DNA of 64,000 bases from Flavilitoribacter nigricans DSM 23189 = NBRC 102662 (GCF_002646595.1 NZ_PDUD01000002.1:186001-250000), one strand, 5' to 3'; positions 1-10,100 are shown, counted from the first letter of the stretch. Made by a program: numbers and translations. The notes: generated by a model from the sequence alone, not told the origin.

Positions 1-2
1 GG

Positions 3-125
3 CGAACTATCGAGCGATCCAAAACGCCCCAACCCCGGGTGACGCCACGAACGACTCCCCGGATGGCGCCCAAGGTACCACCCCGGATAGTACCGAAAAC
101 CAAAAAGAAAAAGGGAAACGGCTAA
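3..125 (+). CDS. possible 3' end of an upstream gene (partial, frame uncertain)
   Basis: The window opens inside what may be the end of a plus-strand gene. The frame starting at base 3 stays open to a TAA at 123-125 and gives a basic, proline-rich tail ending KTKKKKGNG. The frame starting at base 2 is open to a TGA at 218-220 and gives a tail rich in Asp, Pro, Thr and Ser, but it would run through the hairpin at 187-217. The frame starting at base 1 stops at 40-42. Base composition does not decide between them, and no domain is recognisable. The call rests only on an open frame followed by a hairpin. Confidence 0.2.
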   Translation, partial: RTIERSKTPQPRVTPRTTPRMAPKVPPRIVPKTKKKKGNG

Positions 126-186
126 AGACCAGCCGGTTTCAGACCGGTTTTGGGGTTAGCCGATCATGTGGGTATCATGTTGACAT

Positions 187-217
187 TCGGGGCATCGGAA
201 ACTTTCCGGTGCCCCGA
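187..217. terminator. hairpin between the left-edge gene and the DUF4180 gene
   Basis: A 14-bp stem (187-200 with 204-217, one G-T pair) with a 3-nt loop lies between the left edge and the 3' end of the DUF4180 gene. Neither strand has a clear T-run after it, so it may serve as a weak bidirectional terminator or RNA 3' end. The stem is seen directly; the function is inferred. Confidence 0.45.
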
Positions 218-250
218 TGATCATCCAGCATGGAATCGACACTTCTGCTT

Positions 251-610
251 TTAACGGATCAGCGCCTGGAAGGCCTCGTCCTCCGTAGCCACAAAGTTAA
301 TCCGCCGCTGCCGGTTACTTTCGTAGATAAAATCCTGCAGGCTTTGGCTGTTGTAGCCGGAAAAATCGCCGATAATGGCGAGATATCCGTTGTAAGTGGA
401 GAATTTTTGCAGGATCTCTCCGGCAATTCCCGATCTCAATTCAAAAAATTCCGGCACCAGCTGCTCCGCAAAAAGGACTACTTTATTGGTCCCCGCATAC
501 TGGCTGTTGACCAATAGCTCGGCGGCATCCTGCGCATTGCGGATCCGGTATTGGGTGGTCGCCGGCAGAGCGATGGTGGCTCCATCTCTTTCGATCAATC
601 TGATTTCCAT
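251..610 (-). CDS. DUF4180 family protein
   Basis: This 119-residue protein begins MEIRLIERDG and matches the DUF4180 family over its whole length, a small alpha/beta protein of the usual 110-120 residues. The recognisable core is GIAGEILQKFSTYNGYLAII followed by GDFS and LQDFIYESNR near residues 61-98. The family has no firmly assigned function; members are often single genes near regulators or resistance genes. The gene stands alone here: it ends beside a hairpin (187-217), and the next gene upstream is on the other strand. The start is the only ATG that keeps the conserved N-terminal strand. Confidence 0.85.
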   Translation of the reverse strand: MEIRLIERDGATIALPATTQYRIRNAQDAAELLVNSQYAGTNKVVLFAEQLVPEFFELRSGIAGEILQKFSTYNGYLAIIGDFSGYNSQSLQDFIYESNRQRRINFVATEDEAFQALIR

Positions 611-798
611 GTTCTAATTTTTCTGAATCCATCCAACCCTCTAGAACATCATTTGGTTAGCTAAAATTCCAGAACGGCTAATTTCTTTTGTTCCTTTAGA
701 ACCTCAACGAGAGCATCGTCACAAAGCCTCTGCGGAAGCTTCAATGAAAGCCCCCGACCGCGCTTTTTGAAAATCCCCTCCGGATACAATGAGCGAAA

Positions 799-834
799 TT
801 TGCGTTCGATTCCTGGGAAGAATAGCTACATTTG
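799..834 (+). promoter_or_regulatory. candidate promoter of the D-aminoacylase gene
   Basis: TACATTTG at 827-834 fits the Bacteroidota -7 box TAnnTTTG. A TTTG at 799-802 is the nearest -33 candidate, but the 24-base spacer is a little long. It would start transcription about 100 bases before the ATG at 938. Otherwise 611-937 (about 330 bases) shows no gene on either strand that I would support. Confidence 0.35.
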
Positions 835-937
835 AAAACCGAAGCGAGACCCAAGGCATCTTTCCTTACCCGTCCCAATGCAGCCTTCTGCCCGGGCTTG
901 CGGTGTAGGAATTTACAACCATCTTTAAACTCACAAC

Positions 938-2509
938 ATGCAGCACATCTCCTTACCATCCGTATTTTCAACTCGCTTTTTAATTTTTGTTCTGCTCACC
1001 AACATCCTATTCGCGGCCTGTACGTCTACCGATCCGTTCCAGGAATTTCTCGCCGCCGGTGGGCAGGAATACGATCTGCTGATCAGCGGTGGTCAGGTAC
1101 TGGACGGCACCGACAGCGTAGCCCGGCGGGCCGACATTCTTATCCAACAGGATTCCATTGTTTTTATCGGCCTGATCGATACGGCGCTGGTCTCGGTTAA
1201 GCAGATTATCGATGCCAAAGGCAAATATGTTACTCCCGGCTTTATCGATACCCACGCGCACGGCGATCCGACGGAAACGCCCGCATTTGAGAATTTTCTG
1301 GCTCAGGGCGTCACCACGATCTGCCTGGGGCAGGACGGCGGCAGTCCGGGATTTGAGGACCTGCGCCCCTGGATGGATCAGGTGGACAGCATCCGAACCG
1401 GAGTGAATATCGCGCTTTTTGCCGGCCACGGTACGCTGCGCCGCCTCAGCGGTGTGGATTACGACCGGGAACCGGGCGAGGACGGCCTCCGGCGAATGGA
1501 AGAACTGTTGAGCGCCGCCCTGGATGCCGGCTGCTTCGGCATGACCACGGGCCTGGAGTATACACCCGGCACCTACGCCGGAGATGCGGAACTGATCGCC
1601 CTGGCCAAAATCGTGGGCCAACGGAACGGGCTCATCATGAGCCATATGCGCAATGAAGACAACGATGCGATCGAAGCCTCGCTGCGCGAATTGCTGCGGC
1701 AGGGGCAATACGCCAATGTGCAGGCCTCCCACCTGAAAGTGGTTTACGGAAAAGGAGCCGGGCGCGCCGAAGAGGTCCTGGCCATGCTTGATTCCGCCCG
1801 CCGGGCCTCTACCCATACGGTCACCGCCGATGTTTATCCCTATACCGCCAGCTATACCGGTATCGGGATCGTATTCCCGCAGTGGGCCAAACCGCCCAAT
1901 ATTTACGGAGACGTCAAACAGGCCCGGCGGGAGGAACTGCTGGCCTTTCTCCGGCAGAAGATCACCGATCGCAATGGTCCGGAAGCCACACTCTTCGGTA
2001 CGGCGCCCTTTGCCGGTAAAACCCTGGCCGAAGTAGCCCGGGAACAGGAGCGCCCTTTTGAAGAGGTGTTGCTGGACATCGGCCCCGGCGGCGCTTCGGG
2101 AGCCTATTTTGTGATGAATGAAGACCTGCAAGCCCGGCTGTTACAGGATCCCCACGTGATGATCTGCTCGGACGGCAGCCCAACCATGCGGCATCCGCGT
2201 GGCTACGGCAGTTTCACCAAGATCCTGACCACCTACGCACAGCAAGAAAAACTGTTTTCTCTGCCCGAGGCTATCCGCAAAATGACCAGTCTGCCCGCCG
2301 AAACCCTGGGTATGGCCGGCCGCGGGCACCTCCGGACGGGCTATTTTGCCGATCTGCTCATCTTCGATCCCGAGCGGATCGAGGCCAAAGCCACCTTCAG
2401 CGAACCCCACCAGTGGTCCGAAGGTATGGACTGGGTGATCGTTAACGGTGAGGTCGCCTGGCAATCCGGAAAACTCATGGGCCGAAACGGCCGGGTCGTC
2501 AAAAAATAA
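938..2509 (+). CDS. N-acyl-D-amino-acid deacylase-like amidohydrolase, lipoprotein
   Basis: This is a 523-residue amidohydrolase of the D-aminoacylase branch, which removes acyl groups from N-acyl-D-amino acids or related amides. Residues 1-28 form a lipoprotein signal with lipobox FAAC (Cys28), so the enzyme should be anchored in the cell envelope. The N-terminal beta sandwich (DLLISGGQVLDG) is followed by PGFIDTHAHGD with the metal-binding His106 and His108. The conserved SHMRNE and SHLKVV segments supply further ligands, and CSDGSPTMRHPRGYGSF is the typical C-terminal motif with the catalytic Asp. The end (FADLLIFDPE) is the closing part of the composite beta domain. Length is normal. It is a single gene closed by a strong hairpin at 2516-2547. 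Substrate specificity cannot be read from the sequence. Confidence 0.85.
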   Translation: MQHISLPSVFSTRFLIFVLLTNILFAACTSTDPFQEFLAAGGQEYDLLISGGQVLDGTDSVARRADILIQQDSIVFIGLIDTALVSVKQIIDAKGKYVTPGFIDTHAHGDPTETPAFENFLAQGVTTICLGQDGGSPGFEDLRPWMDQVDSIRTGVNIALFAGHGTLRRLSGVDYDREPGEDGLRRMEELLSAALDAGCFGMTTGLEYTPGTYAGDAELIALAKIVGQRNGLIMSHMRNEDNDAIEASLRELLRQGQYANVQASHLKVVYGKGAGRAEEVLAMLDSARRASTHTVTADVYPYTASYTGIGIVFPQWAKPPNIYGDVKQARREELLAFLRQKITDRNGPEATLFGTAPFAGKTLAEVAREQERPFEEVLLDIGPGGASGAYFVMNEDLQARLLQDPHVMICSDGSPTMRHPRGYGSFTKILTTYAQQEKLFSLPEAIRKMTSLPAETLGMAGRGHLRTGYFADLLIFDPERIEAKATFSEPHQWSEGMDWVIVNGEVAWQSGKLMGRNGRVVKK

Positions 2510-2515
2510 CCGAAC

Positions 2516-2547
2516 CGTGGTTCTGCCGCTTGAGTGGCAGAACCACG
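2516..2547 (+). terminator. terminator after the D-aminoacylase gene
   Basis: A perfect 12-bp stem, CGTGGTTCTGCC at 2516-2527 with its complement at 2536-2547 and an 8-base loop, starts 7 bases after the stop codon. A weak T-rich tract follows. Confidence 0.75.
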
Positions 2548-2602
2548 ATTCCTAATTTCCATTCTTCGCCCGGCTTTTTCGGATAATTATGATTTTTTTT
2601 AT

Positions 2603-2610
2603 TATGTTTG
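2603..2610 (+). promoter_or_regulatory. candidate -7 box for the metalloprotease gene
   Basis: TATGTTTG matches TAnnTTTG, but no clear TTG lies at the right distance upstream, and the leader to the ATG at 2802 would be about 185 bases. Weak candidate. Confidence 0.22.
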
Positions 2611-2801
2611 TCTTTATACCCCTCCTCCACCCAAATAAATAGGTAACACGCATCTTACCTCCCCATATTTTCAAATAGCATTTTTTTTGAGTTAAACATT
2701 ACTCGAGAGACTTATCGTGCAATGCATTAGCGTTGTCTTAGTTGCTTCGGCACGAAGTGACCTGGAATTGTTATTTCTTAACACTCTTTATAAAAGTCTC
2801 T

Positions 2802-5800
2802 ATGAATAATTGCAAGATTGTACTGTTTCTCCTCGCAGTATGTGTAGCCGTCTTCCGGCCTGCCGGCGATCTACTGGCCCAACCAACTACCCTGAGTATC
2901 GCCAAATCCATTGCCACCAAGGAAGCAGCATTGACCCGTGCGCCGGTTACTCCTCTGCTGACAGAGGTCCCCGCACCCGAGGAGGTTAAGCAAAAACAAG
3001 CCGGTAATCTCCGGTCCGCCAGTTACCTGCGGATGGATCAGACGGCCGTGACCACTCTTCTGGAAAGACCGGAGGAGGTGCTCAAACTCCGCCTTCCCAA
3101 CCCGGTTGGGGAATCGATCAATCTGCGCCTGGAACGCGCCGACATCTTCAGTGACAATTTTAACGTCTATGCCGCTTCCGACCGCAGCCGTCCCCTGGAT
3201 TACCAGGGAGGAGCCTATTATTGGGGTATCGTAGACGGGCATCCCGAATCGCTGGCGGCTATCACCGTCATCGATGGAGAAGTTTCCGGTCTGGTCCACC
3301 TCGAAGGTTCGACCTTTAACCTGGGGCGTATGGAAGGCAAGAAAGACGGCCTCCATGTTTTCTACCGGGCCGAAGACCTGCAGCAGACGCCGCCGTCCAA
3401 TTGCTTCACGGATGATGATGAACACAATATCGGCCGGGGCAAACACGACGATTCGGTGACTGCCTATACCAAAGCCGCCGACAATTGTGTGCGGATGTAT
3501 GTAGAAGTGGATTACGACATCTATCAAAGCCGGGGAGGTGTGACCCAGGCTGCCGATTATGTTACCGCTGTCTTCAACCAGGTGTCCATTCTGTACGCCA
3601 ACGAAGCCATCAATCTGGTACTGAACGAAGTAGTGGTCTGGGATGTCGTCGATCCCTACACCGGTACCTCCACCAGCAACTACCTGACCCAGTTCCGCAA
3701 TAATCTCAACGGAGAATATAACGGTGACCTCGCCCATCTCGTAGGTTACAATGGAGGTGGCGGTATCGCCTACCTGAATGTACTTTGTAATTCCTTCTAC
3801 GGAGTAGGTTACAGCGATATCAATTCTACGTTCAACGAAGTACCTACTTACAGCTGGACCATTGAAGTGGTCACCCACGAAATCGGCCATAACCTGGGCT
3901 CCAGCCATACCCACGCCTGTGTGTGGAACGGCGACAATACCGCGATTGACGGTTGCGGACCGGCGGCCGGCTACAGTGAAGGCTGCAACGGCCCTATCCC
4001 CTCGAAGGGAACCATAATGAGCTATTGCCACCTCGTAGGGGGTGTCGGCATTGACCTGGCCCTGGGTTTTGGTCCGCAGCCGGGAGACCTGATCCGCAGC
4101 CGGGTCTACAACTCTTCCTGCCTGATCGCCTGTGGCGCGCCCACGGTAAATGATGCCGGTATTACCAGTATTATTACGCCAAGCGGAACCATCTGTACCG
4201 AGACCGTGACGCCTACGGTGGAATTGTCCAACTTCGGCACCGATAACCTGACCAGTGTGACGATCAATTACGAAGTGGACGGATCACCCGCCGGTAGTTT
4301 TAACTGGACCGGCAACCTGGCCATCGGGAATTCTACCCAGGTGAATTTGCCGGATATCGCCTTCGCCGAAGGCGGTCATTTCTTCTCAGCTTACACCACT
4401 TCGCCCAATGGTGTGCAGGATGAGGATACTACCAACGACGCGGCCTCTTCCAACTTTACCCGCTCTACCCGTACCAGCTATTATGCCGATGCGGACGGGG
4501 ATGGTTTCGGGGATCCCAATGTGACGGTTCTCGATTGTGTTCCTCCGGCGGGTTATGTCACCGACAATACGGATTGTAATGACAATGACGCCAATGCCTA
4601 TCCCGGCGCTCCCTGCAACGACGGAGAAAGTTGTACTACCGGAGACATCATGGATGCAAATTGTAATTGTGCCGGTACCTTTACGGATTCCGATGGTGAC
4701 GGGGTTTGCGACGGAGATGACATTTGTCCCGGCGGCGATGATAGCCTGGACAGTGACAGCGACGGTATTCCCGACTTTTGTGATTGTAATCCGGCGGTAG
4801 GTGACTTCCCGGCTAACCCGCTCGTGCACGACGGAACCGGAGCGACCGGTACCACTTTTACTTTTGAGGCCGGCAGCAAGGATGCAGCTTTCACCATCAG
4901 CGGTCTGGATCGCGAGTTGAGCGGTAACCCACGGGGTCGCTACGCCGAGCTGGTTACCATCACTTATATCGATGGCGGTGGCAACACCCAGAACTACGGT
5001 ACTTTTGACGGAGGAAGTAATGGTACGGTCGTTGTATCCATTTCCGACGGCATCCAATCGGTCACGGTTGAACTGAGCGACGGTTATGACGGTTCCGCGC
5101 CGGTTACCCTTTCCGTGAATCTCAGCGCTATTGATTACTGTGTGCCTTTCCCATCCTGCCTGGATTCTGACGGCGACGGTATTTGTGATACGGAAGATGT
5201 TTGTCCTGGTCTGGATGACAGCCTCATCGGTATGCCCTGTGATGACGGCGATCCCTGTACGATAGACGATGTTTACGGACCGGATTGTAATTGTACCGGA
5301 GTTTATGCCGATAGTGATAATGACACCGTCTGCGACGGGGAAGATGTCTGCCCGGGTGGCGATGACCGAATTGACAGTGACGGCGACGGTATCCCCGATG
5401 CCTGTGATCCGAGCAATTGTTCCAATGAAGTCACCAGCACCTTTAGCCCCAATCCGCTTTCCTACAGCGGTACCGGGTCGGCCAGTTCCACGCTGAACTT
5501 CAGCGGTACGCACTCCGGCATTAACTTCACCATCAGTGATCTGTCCGCGCGGACCGGCGGTAAACCCGATCTCCGCTTTATCGAAGAAGTGACGGTCACT
5601 TATGTAGATGCCACGGACACTACAGTTCCTTACGGCACTTTCAGCGGTGAAACCCAGAGTACCGTAAACGTGAGTATACCGGAAGTGGTAAAAAGCATTA
5701 CCGTTACCCTGCGCAATGCTTACGGCGGGGCCAGCTCTACCGTACTCAGCATAGATCTCAGTACAGTGGTGTCCTGCGCCAGTTTCCCGCGGAATCTGCT

Positions 5801-6077
5801 GTTACCGGGCAATGCGCCGGATCAAAGCGAACTGAAACTGTACCCGAACCCCACTACGGGACAATCTCTGCTGCGTTTCGGCCTTACGCTGGAAGAAGCC
5901 CGGGTGATCGTCCGCAATCTGCAGGGCGCCCAGGTAGCCAGCTACGAGATCCAGGAGCAGGATGCACTGCTGCTGAATACGCAGGCGTGGTCCGGTCAGA
6001 GTCAGGTTTACCTGATCACCATCTACCTGCCTTCCGGAGATACGATGACCAAACGGTTGATCGTTGCCCGGGATTAA
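2802..6077 (+). CDS. secreted M12B (reprolysin-like) zinc metalloprotease with T9SS C-terminal domain
   Basis: A 1091-residue secreted protease. I chose the ATG at 2802 because it opens directly with a signal peptide (about residues 1-27, ending DLLAQ); an in-frame TTG at 2742 would add 20 residues before it. A propeptide-like region (about 28-225) is followed by a metzincin catalytic domain with HEIGHNLGSSH (His359, Glu360, His363, His369) and a Met-turn TIMSY near residue 405. Then come a CARDB-like beta domain (about 450-545), acidic calcium-binding repeats of thrombospondin type 3 kind (DADGDGFGD, DSDGDGVCD, DSDSDGIPD) and two similar beta domains. The last 90 residues (LKLYPNPTTG) are a type A T9SS sorting domain. 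It should cleave extracellular proteins at the cell surface. A hairpin at 6105-6143 closes the unit. Confidence 0.88.
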   Translation: MNNCKIVLFLLAVCVAVFRPAGDLLAQPTTLSIAKSIATKEAALTRAPVTPLLTEVPAPEEVKQKQAGNLRSASYLRMDQTAVTTLLERPEEVLKLRLPNPVGESINLRLERADIFSDNFNVYAASDRSRPLDYQGGAYYWGIVDGHPESLAAITVIDGEVSGLVHLEGSTFNLGRMEGKKDGLHVFYRAEDLQQTPPSNCFTDDDEHNIGRGKHDDSVTAYTKAADNCVRMYVEVDYDIYQSRGGVTQAADYVTAVFNQVSILYANEAINLVLNEVVVWDVVDPYTGTSTSNYLTQFRNNLNGEYNGDLAHLVGYNGGGGIAYLNVLCNSFYGVGYSDINSTFNEVPTYSWTIEVVTHEIGHNLGSSHTHACVWNGDNTAIDGCGPAAGYSEGCNGPIPSKGTIMSYCHLVGGVGIDLALGFGPQPGDLIRSRVYNSSCLIACGAPTVNDAGITSIITPSGTICTETVTPTVELSNFGTDNLTSVTINYEVDGSPAGSFNWTGNLAIGNSTQVNLPDIAFAEGGHFFSAYTTSPNGVQDEDTTNDAASSNFTRSTRTSYYADADGDGFGDPNVTVLDCVPPAGYVTDNTDCNDNDANAYPGAPCNDGESCTTGDIMDANCNCAGTFTDSDGDGVCDGDDICPGGDDSLDSDSDGIPDFCDCNPAVGDFPANPLVHDGTGATGTTFTFEAGSKDAAFTISGLDRELSGNPRGRYAELVTITYIDGGGNTQNYGTFDGGSNGTVVVSISDGIQSVTVELSDGYDGSAPVTLSVNLSAIDYCVPFPSCLDSDGDGICDTEDVCPGLDDSLIGMPCDDGDPCTIDDVYGPDCNCTGVYADSDNDTVCDGEDVCPGGDDRIDSDGDGIPDACDPSNCSNEVTSTFSPNPLSYSGTGSASSTLNFSGTHSGINFTISDLSARTGGKPDLRFIEEVTVTYVDATDTTVPYGTFSGETQSTVNVSIPEVVKSITVTLRNAYGGASSTVLSIDLSTVVSCASFPRNLLLPGNAPDQSELKLYPNPTTGQSLLRFGLTLEEARVIVRNLQGAQVASYEIQEQDALLLNTQAWSGQSQVYLITIYLPSGDTMTKRLIVARD

Positions 6078-6104
6078 GGGATGAGATAAAAAGATAAGCA
6101 ATTA

Positions 6105-6143
6105 ACTAGTGGTCCTGTTGCCCGGAGCGGCAGGGCCACTAGT
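6105..6143 (+). terminator. terminator after the metalloprotease gene
   Basis: A 13-bp stem (6105-6117 with 6131-6143, one G-T pair) lies 28 bases after the stop codon, and CATTTTC follows. The stem starts and ends with ACTAGT. Between 6144 and 6285 I see nothing else. Confidence 0.7.
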
Positions 6144-6286
6144 CATTTTCAGGGAATCCGAAGGCGCTTTGTCCATTTCGGATCGACAAAAATCGGGTGA
6201 TAAGACCGGAGCATTTAAAGTTGGAGAGAGATTGTGGAGAAAGTATGAATATAAAAATCCCGCCAATTTTTTAACGCGATAAAAAT

Positions 6287-6315
6287 TGAAATCCACGCTC
6301 AAATGCCTACATTGG
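6287..6315 (+). promoter_or_regulatory. candidate promoter of the small membrane protein gene
   Basis: TTG at 6287-6289 and TACATTGG at 6308-6315, 18 bases apart, approximate the Bacteroidota consensus with one mismatch in the -7 box. Transcription would start about 25 bases before the ATG at 6346. Confidence 0.33.
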
Positions 6316-6345
6316 CCTTTCTTAGTTCAAAACGAGAAATTAGAA

Positions 6346-6750
6346 ATGTGTAGATCTCTTACCGATCATCTTTTCTACCGCTGGCTCATCATCCTCCCGC
6401 TTCTGGGGAGCATTGTGTGCCTTGGTTTCTCGCCACTGAACGAGCCGGATCTCTCTACTGCCGGCATCACCTTTCAAGAAAACTACGGCCATCCGATCTT
6501 CGGTAATCAGCCCCAGGCTGAAACTCCGCAGCACTTTCTGTTGGTCGAAGTCAGTGAAAACAGCAATCAGGAAGACAGCCAGGAGGAAGAGGCCGGTCAT
6601 CAGTCTGTTTCGGGTTTGACCGACACCGCCAATTTCCCCCTGAGTGCCGACCGAACTTCCCACGCCCAACCACGGGTAACAAGCACCCGGGCATCGGACG
6701 CCGGTTGCAAGAAGTACATCCTCTTTCAATCGCTCAAGCTGGATTGCTAA
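6346..6750 (+). CDS. small membrane-anchored or secreted protein of unknown function
   Basis: I do not recognise this 134-residue protein. From the ATG at 6346 it has a short N-terminus, one strongly hydrophobic segment (about residues 12-30, WLIILPLLGSIVCLGF), a polar region rich in Glu, Gln and Ser (HFLLVEVSENSNQEDSQEEE) and a C-terminal end KKYILFQSLKLDC. The frame is open another 20 codons upstream, but the proposed promoter at 6287-6315 favours the later start. The opposite strand is also open here (6340-6729), which lowers confidence. Plus is preferred because of the signal-anchor position, the promoter match and the natural-looking polar composition. Confidence 0.5.
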   Translation: MCRSLTDHLFYRWLIILPLLGSIVCLGFSPLNEPDLSTAGITFQENYGHPIFGNQPQAETPQHFLLVEVSENSNQEDSQEEEAGHQSVSGLTDTANFPLSADRTSHAQPRVTSTRASDAGCKKYILFQSLKLDC

Positions 6751-7015
6751 TCCAATTTCATTTTCAATATTTGGGGTAGGAAACGTCCATTCGATAATCC
6801 GGACGTGTAAGGTTTATGGTCATCGGGCCTTATGCCTTGCTCAGCGTGTGGGTTCCAACCAGTCTGGCTGTTTCCATCAGCCTGAATAATGCGGTGACCG
6901 GTTTGGCCGGCACGCTCCTACCCTTTTTCCGGATCAATACCGTAAATCAATGAAATAACCTAAGCGTCGACAGATTCGGATCAACGCTTATCGCACCGAC
7001 CATTTGCGTCAAAAA

Positions 7016-7043
7016 TTGCAGCGTGTAAATCCTTTTACCTTGT
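7016..7043 (+). promoter_or_regulatory. promoter of candidate small RNA A
   Basis: TTG at 7016-7018 and TACCTTGT at 7036-7043 are separated by 17 bases, close to TTG-N(17-23)-TAnnTTTG. No ORF follows; a strong terminator begins about 40 bases downstream. The stretch 6751-7015 otherwise shows no gene. Confidence 0.4.
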
Positions 7044-7049
7044 TATAGC

Positions 7050-7112
7050 ATAGTTTAATTTTAGGTAGTACATTTATTGCGAAGGCTTCCGGGGGTTTCC
7101 CGGGAGCCTTTT
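7050..7112 (+). ncRNA. candidate small RNA A, about 65 nt
   Basis: A predicted start near 7050 and a terminator at 7082-7112 define a transcript of about 65 nt with no start codon followed by a useful frame. It consists of a 30-nt A/T-rich unstructured part and a terminal hairpin. It lies between a plus-strand gene ending at 6750 and a minus-strand gene ending at 7128. It could instead be only a terminator with a chance promoter-like upstream sequence. A second unit of similar design lies at 12508-12621. Confidence 0.4.
7082..7112 (+). terminator. rho-independent terminator, plus strand
   Basis: A 12-bp GC-rich stem (7082-7093 with 7099-7110, one G-T pair, 5-base loop) runs into TTTT on the plus strand. 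The 3' end of the LRR gene on the minus strand is only 16 bases away. The T-run is on the plus-strand side, so the main direction is plus, but the stem may stop both. Confidence 0.75.
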
Positions 7113-7127
7113 GTTCTCTGCGGCCGT

Positions 7128-10100
7128 TTAATCCAGAACCACCAGTTTCAGATCCTTTTTTCCTTCATCGGTGATCAATTGGACCACATAGATACCAGCG
7201 TGGAGTTCACGCAGATCAATGGATAATTCATGATCACCCGCTGATGCGTTCGACCTATCGCTTATAACTCTGGACCGGCCATTCAGATCGACCAGTAAGA
7301 TCTTGACATTTGTCGTTTTGGGCAATCGATACAGCAAGGTCGTACGCGCCTTGCCCGGATTGGGAAAGATCTCCAGGCGGGAAACTGCCTTTTGATCGGT
7401 TTGGAGTACTTCCGGCAAGGTGCGGGCCTGGGGTGGAGTTATGATCTCGCAGGGCTCAATAAACGCCCGGAAGGTAGCCCCGGCCGCAGCGTGAAAGCCG
7501 GGCAGCAGGCGGATCTGTTCTCCGGCTACCATTCCCACCGTGGTATCCGGACTGATCAGGCCGTTCGCGTCTAGAGTAAAGGCAGCCCGGTAAATATCGT
7601 TAGGAATAGATCCCGGGCCCAGCGTCAGATCTTCATCATCACAGATCAGACCTTCCACCGGTTGGACACTCAGACTGAAAATAGTGGTTTGCAGCGTAAG
7701 ATCCGGTACATTCGGGTTTGTGATCAGGCAATAATAATCTCCCGCGTCTTCCAACTCCGCGGGAACAAAGCTCAATTTGTTGGTCCCTTCAATGACGCGA
7801 TAAAGTTCTCCATCTTTGTACCAGCTATAAATATTGGAAGCAATTTCCTCGTCGAATTCCAGGTTGATCGTGGCCAGTTCTCCCTCGACCGCCTGCCGAT
7901 CCGGATCATCGTAAGTTATAATTCGCTGCGGTGCGTAAATGAAATTATCCGGATTGGGAAATTGCCCCGCCAACTGATCAAAGCCCGGGAGCAGATCCTC
8001 AAAGGTCAGATCATTGTTTTGGATCCACAATTTCCTAAAAAGCGGTAAATGGGTCAGGTCCGGAAGAGAGCAGGACAATTCATTTTGGTGAATGTAAATT
8101 AAAGACAGTGAATCACAAAGGTTAAAATCCGGGAGGCAGGTAAATTTATTTGCTCCCATAAATAGTGATCTGAGCACCGGCAAGTTAGAAAAGTTGGGGA
8201 TCGGTCCCGGCATATTGTTATTTGTAATATTCAATCGCTCCAATTTGGGAATACCGGAAAAGTCCGGCATCGGAACATTAAAGCGCGTACTGATGAGCTC
8301 TAGTCGTTGGAGTTGCGGAAGATTAGAAAAATCCGGAATACTGCCGGTAAGGAAATTGACGCTAACATCCAAAATGACCAATTCCGGCAGCATGGAGAAA
8401 TCGGGCAAATTCCCGGTAAAATTATTGTTTCCCAAATACAGATAAAGCAGCTTCCCCATACCGGAAAAATCCGGAAGCGCGCCGGCCAGCGCATTGGCTC
8501 CCAGGTCGAGATAGATCAGATGGGGTAATTGCAGATCCGGCATCTCCCCCATCAGGTTGTTTCCGGAGCCTCCGGTAAAATTACCAAAATCGGCTATGCC
8601 ATCCAGATCAATTCGGTACACACAGCCCGCTTCGTTCAATTCCACTCCGAACCAGGTAGCCATCGGTTGGGTCAGATCCCAGGTATTGATCCAGTTAGGA
8701 CCGTTGGTGGTCTCGTAAAAAGAGACCAAAGTGAGAGAATCCATCGTACGGCAACTTAAATTGGAGATCTCCAGCTGAATATTTTCGGTCTGCAGGGTCA
8801 GCTCCGGCGCATTCGGGTTGGTTACCTCACAGCGGTAATTACCGGCATCTCCGTATTGAAAACTGGCGAAATCTAAAGTATTCTGACCGATAATGGTGCG
8901 GAGGAGTTCATCGTTTTTATACCAGGTATACACATTGGTCGAAACCGTATCATCAATCATCAGTTCCAGGGAATAGCTGGTGTTTTCCGGTACGGTGATC
9001 GTGGTGTCCCGCAGGATCGGTTTCTGGAGATAATAGGTAAAACCACCGGTCAGATTTGTACTTAAAGCTTCGAAATTTGGAAGAATATCTTCAAAAGTGA
9101 AATGGTTTTCTACCATTATGAAATAGAAGAACGCCGATAAATACTGATAATCGGGTACCAATCCTTCCAGGTTATTGCCCCCCACAAAAAAGTGCGTCAA
9201 CTGCTGCAAATTGGCAAGCGCCGGAAGTGGCCCGCTTAGCTGATTATAAGATAAAACGATCCACTGCAATTTAGGGCAGCTGGAAAATTCCGGGATAGAG
9301 CCGGTTAATTGATTCCACTCGACAATAAGAAAAATAAGATTGGGTAGGTTAGAAAAATCCGGTATTGCGCCTTCCAGTTGATTGCGCCGGAGGGAAAGAC
9401 GGGTTAGATTCGGGAGATTAGAAAAATCGGATATAGTCCCCGAAATTTTACTGTCTCCTATTTCCAGTTTTTTCAGGTTCGGCAAATTGGAAAAATCGGT
9501 CAGAGGCGCATTAATATTACTTCTTGCAATGGTGAACTCTTCTAATATCGGCAAATTGGAAAAGTCGGGAATAGGCCCTTCAATGGTAGTATATCCGAGG
9601 AAGAGGTATTTCAGATTGGGAATATTGGAAAAGTCGGGAATATTCCCCGTGTAATTATTCCCCGAAAGCGTCAATCGTTCCAGCGCGGGCACCCCGACCA
9701 GATCCGGAATTGCGGTAAAATTATTACTGGTAATATCCAGTTCCTTCAAAGCCGGCAGGTTAAAGGTGGGGAACGGTCCGGAAAAATTACACCGGTCGAT
9801 CAGGAGGGTTTCCAACTTGGGCAGATCCAGAGCGGGTAATTGCGAATCAAAATTATTTTCTCCAAGGTCCAGAAATACCAGTTCCGGCAGGGAAGTAAAG
9901 TTCGGTAGTGCGCCGGACACGTTATTACGCCAGAGGTTCAGATATCGTAATTGCGGGAGATCCAGATCCGGCAGCGTTCCCTTCAGCCCGTTGCCGGCCC
10001 CGAGTTCGTGCGGTCCGGCACAGGAAACCACACCGTCCATATCGATACAGACCACCTGACCGGCCGCATTCAGCTGAATACCGTACCAGGTATCCATCGG

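Noticed and set aside
795-825. tRNA-like GTTCGATTC near 804-812
   Set aside because: The flanking bases do not form a T-arm stem and no acceptor or anticodon arm is present.
1007-2131. 374-codon minus-strand ORF opposite the D-aminoacylase gene
   Set aside because: Shadow frame of a gene with clear catalytic motifs; no domain in the antisense product.
2871-4031. 386-codon minus-strand ORF opposite the metalloprotease gene
   Set aside because: Shadow frame; the plus strand has signal peptide, HExxH motif and T9SS domain.
4386-5513. 375-codon minus-strand ORF opposite the calcium-binding repeats
   Set aside because: Shadow frame created by the Asp/Gly-rich repeats.
6340-6729. 129-codon minus-strand ORF opposite the small membrane protein
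   Set aside because: It has a hydrophobic stretch in mid-protein but no signal peptide, no promoter and no recognisable domain; the plus-strand frame is preferred, though not with certainty.
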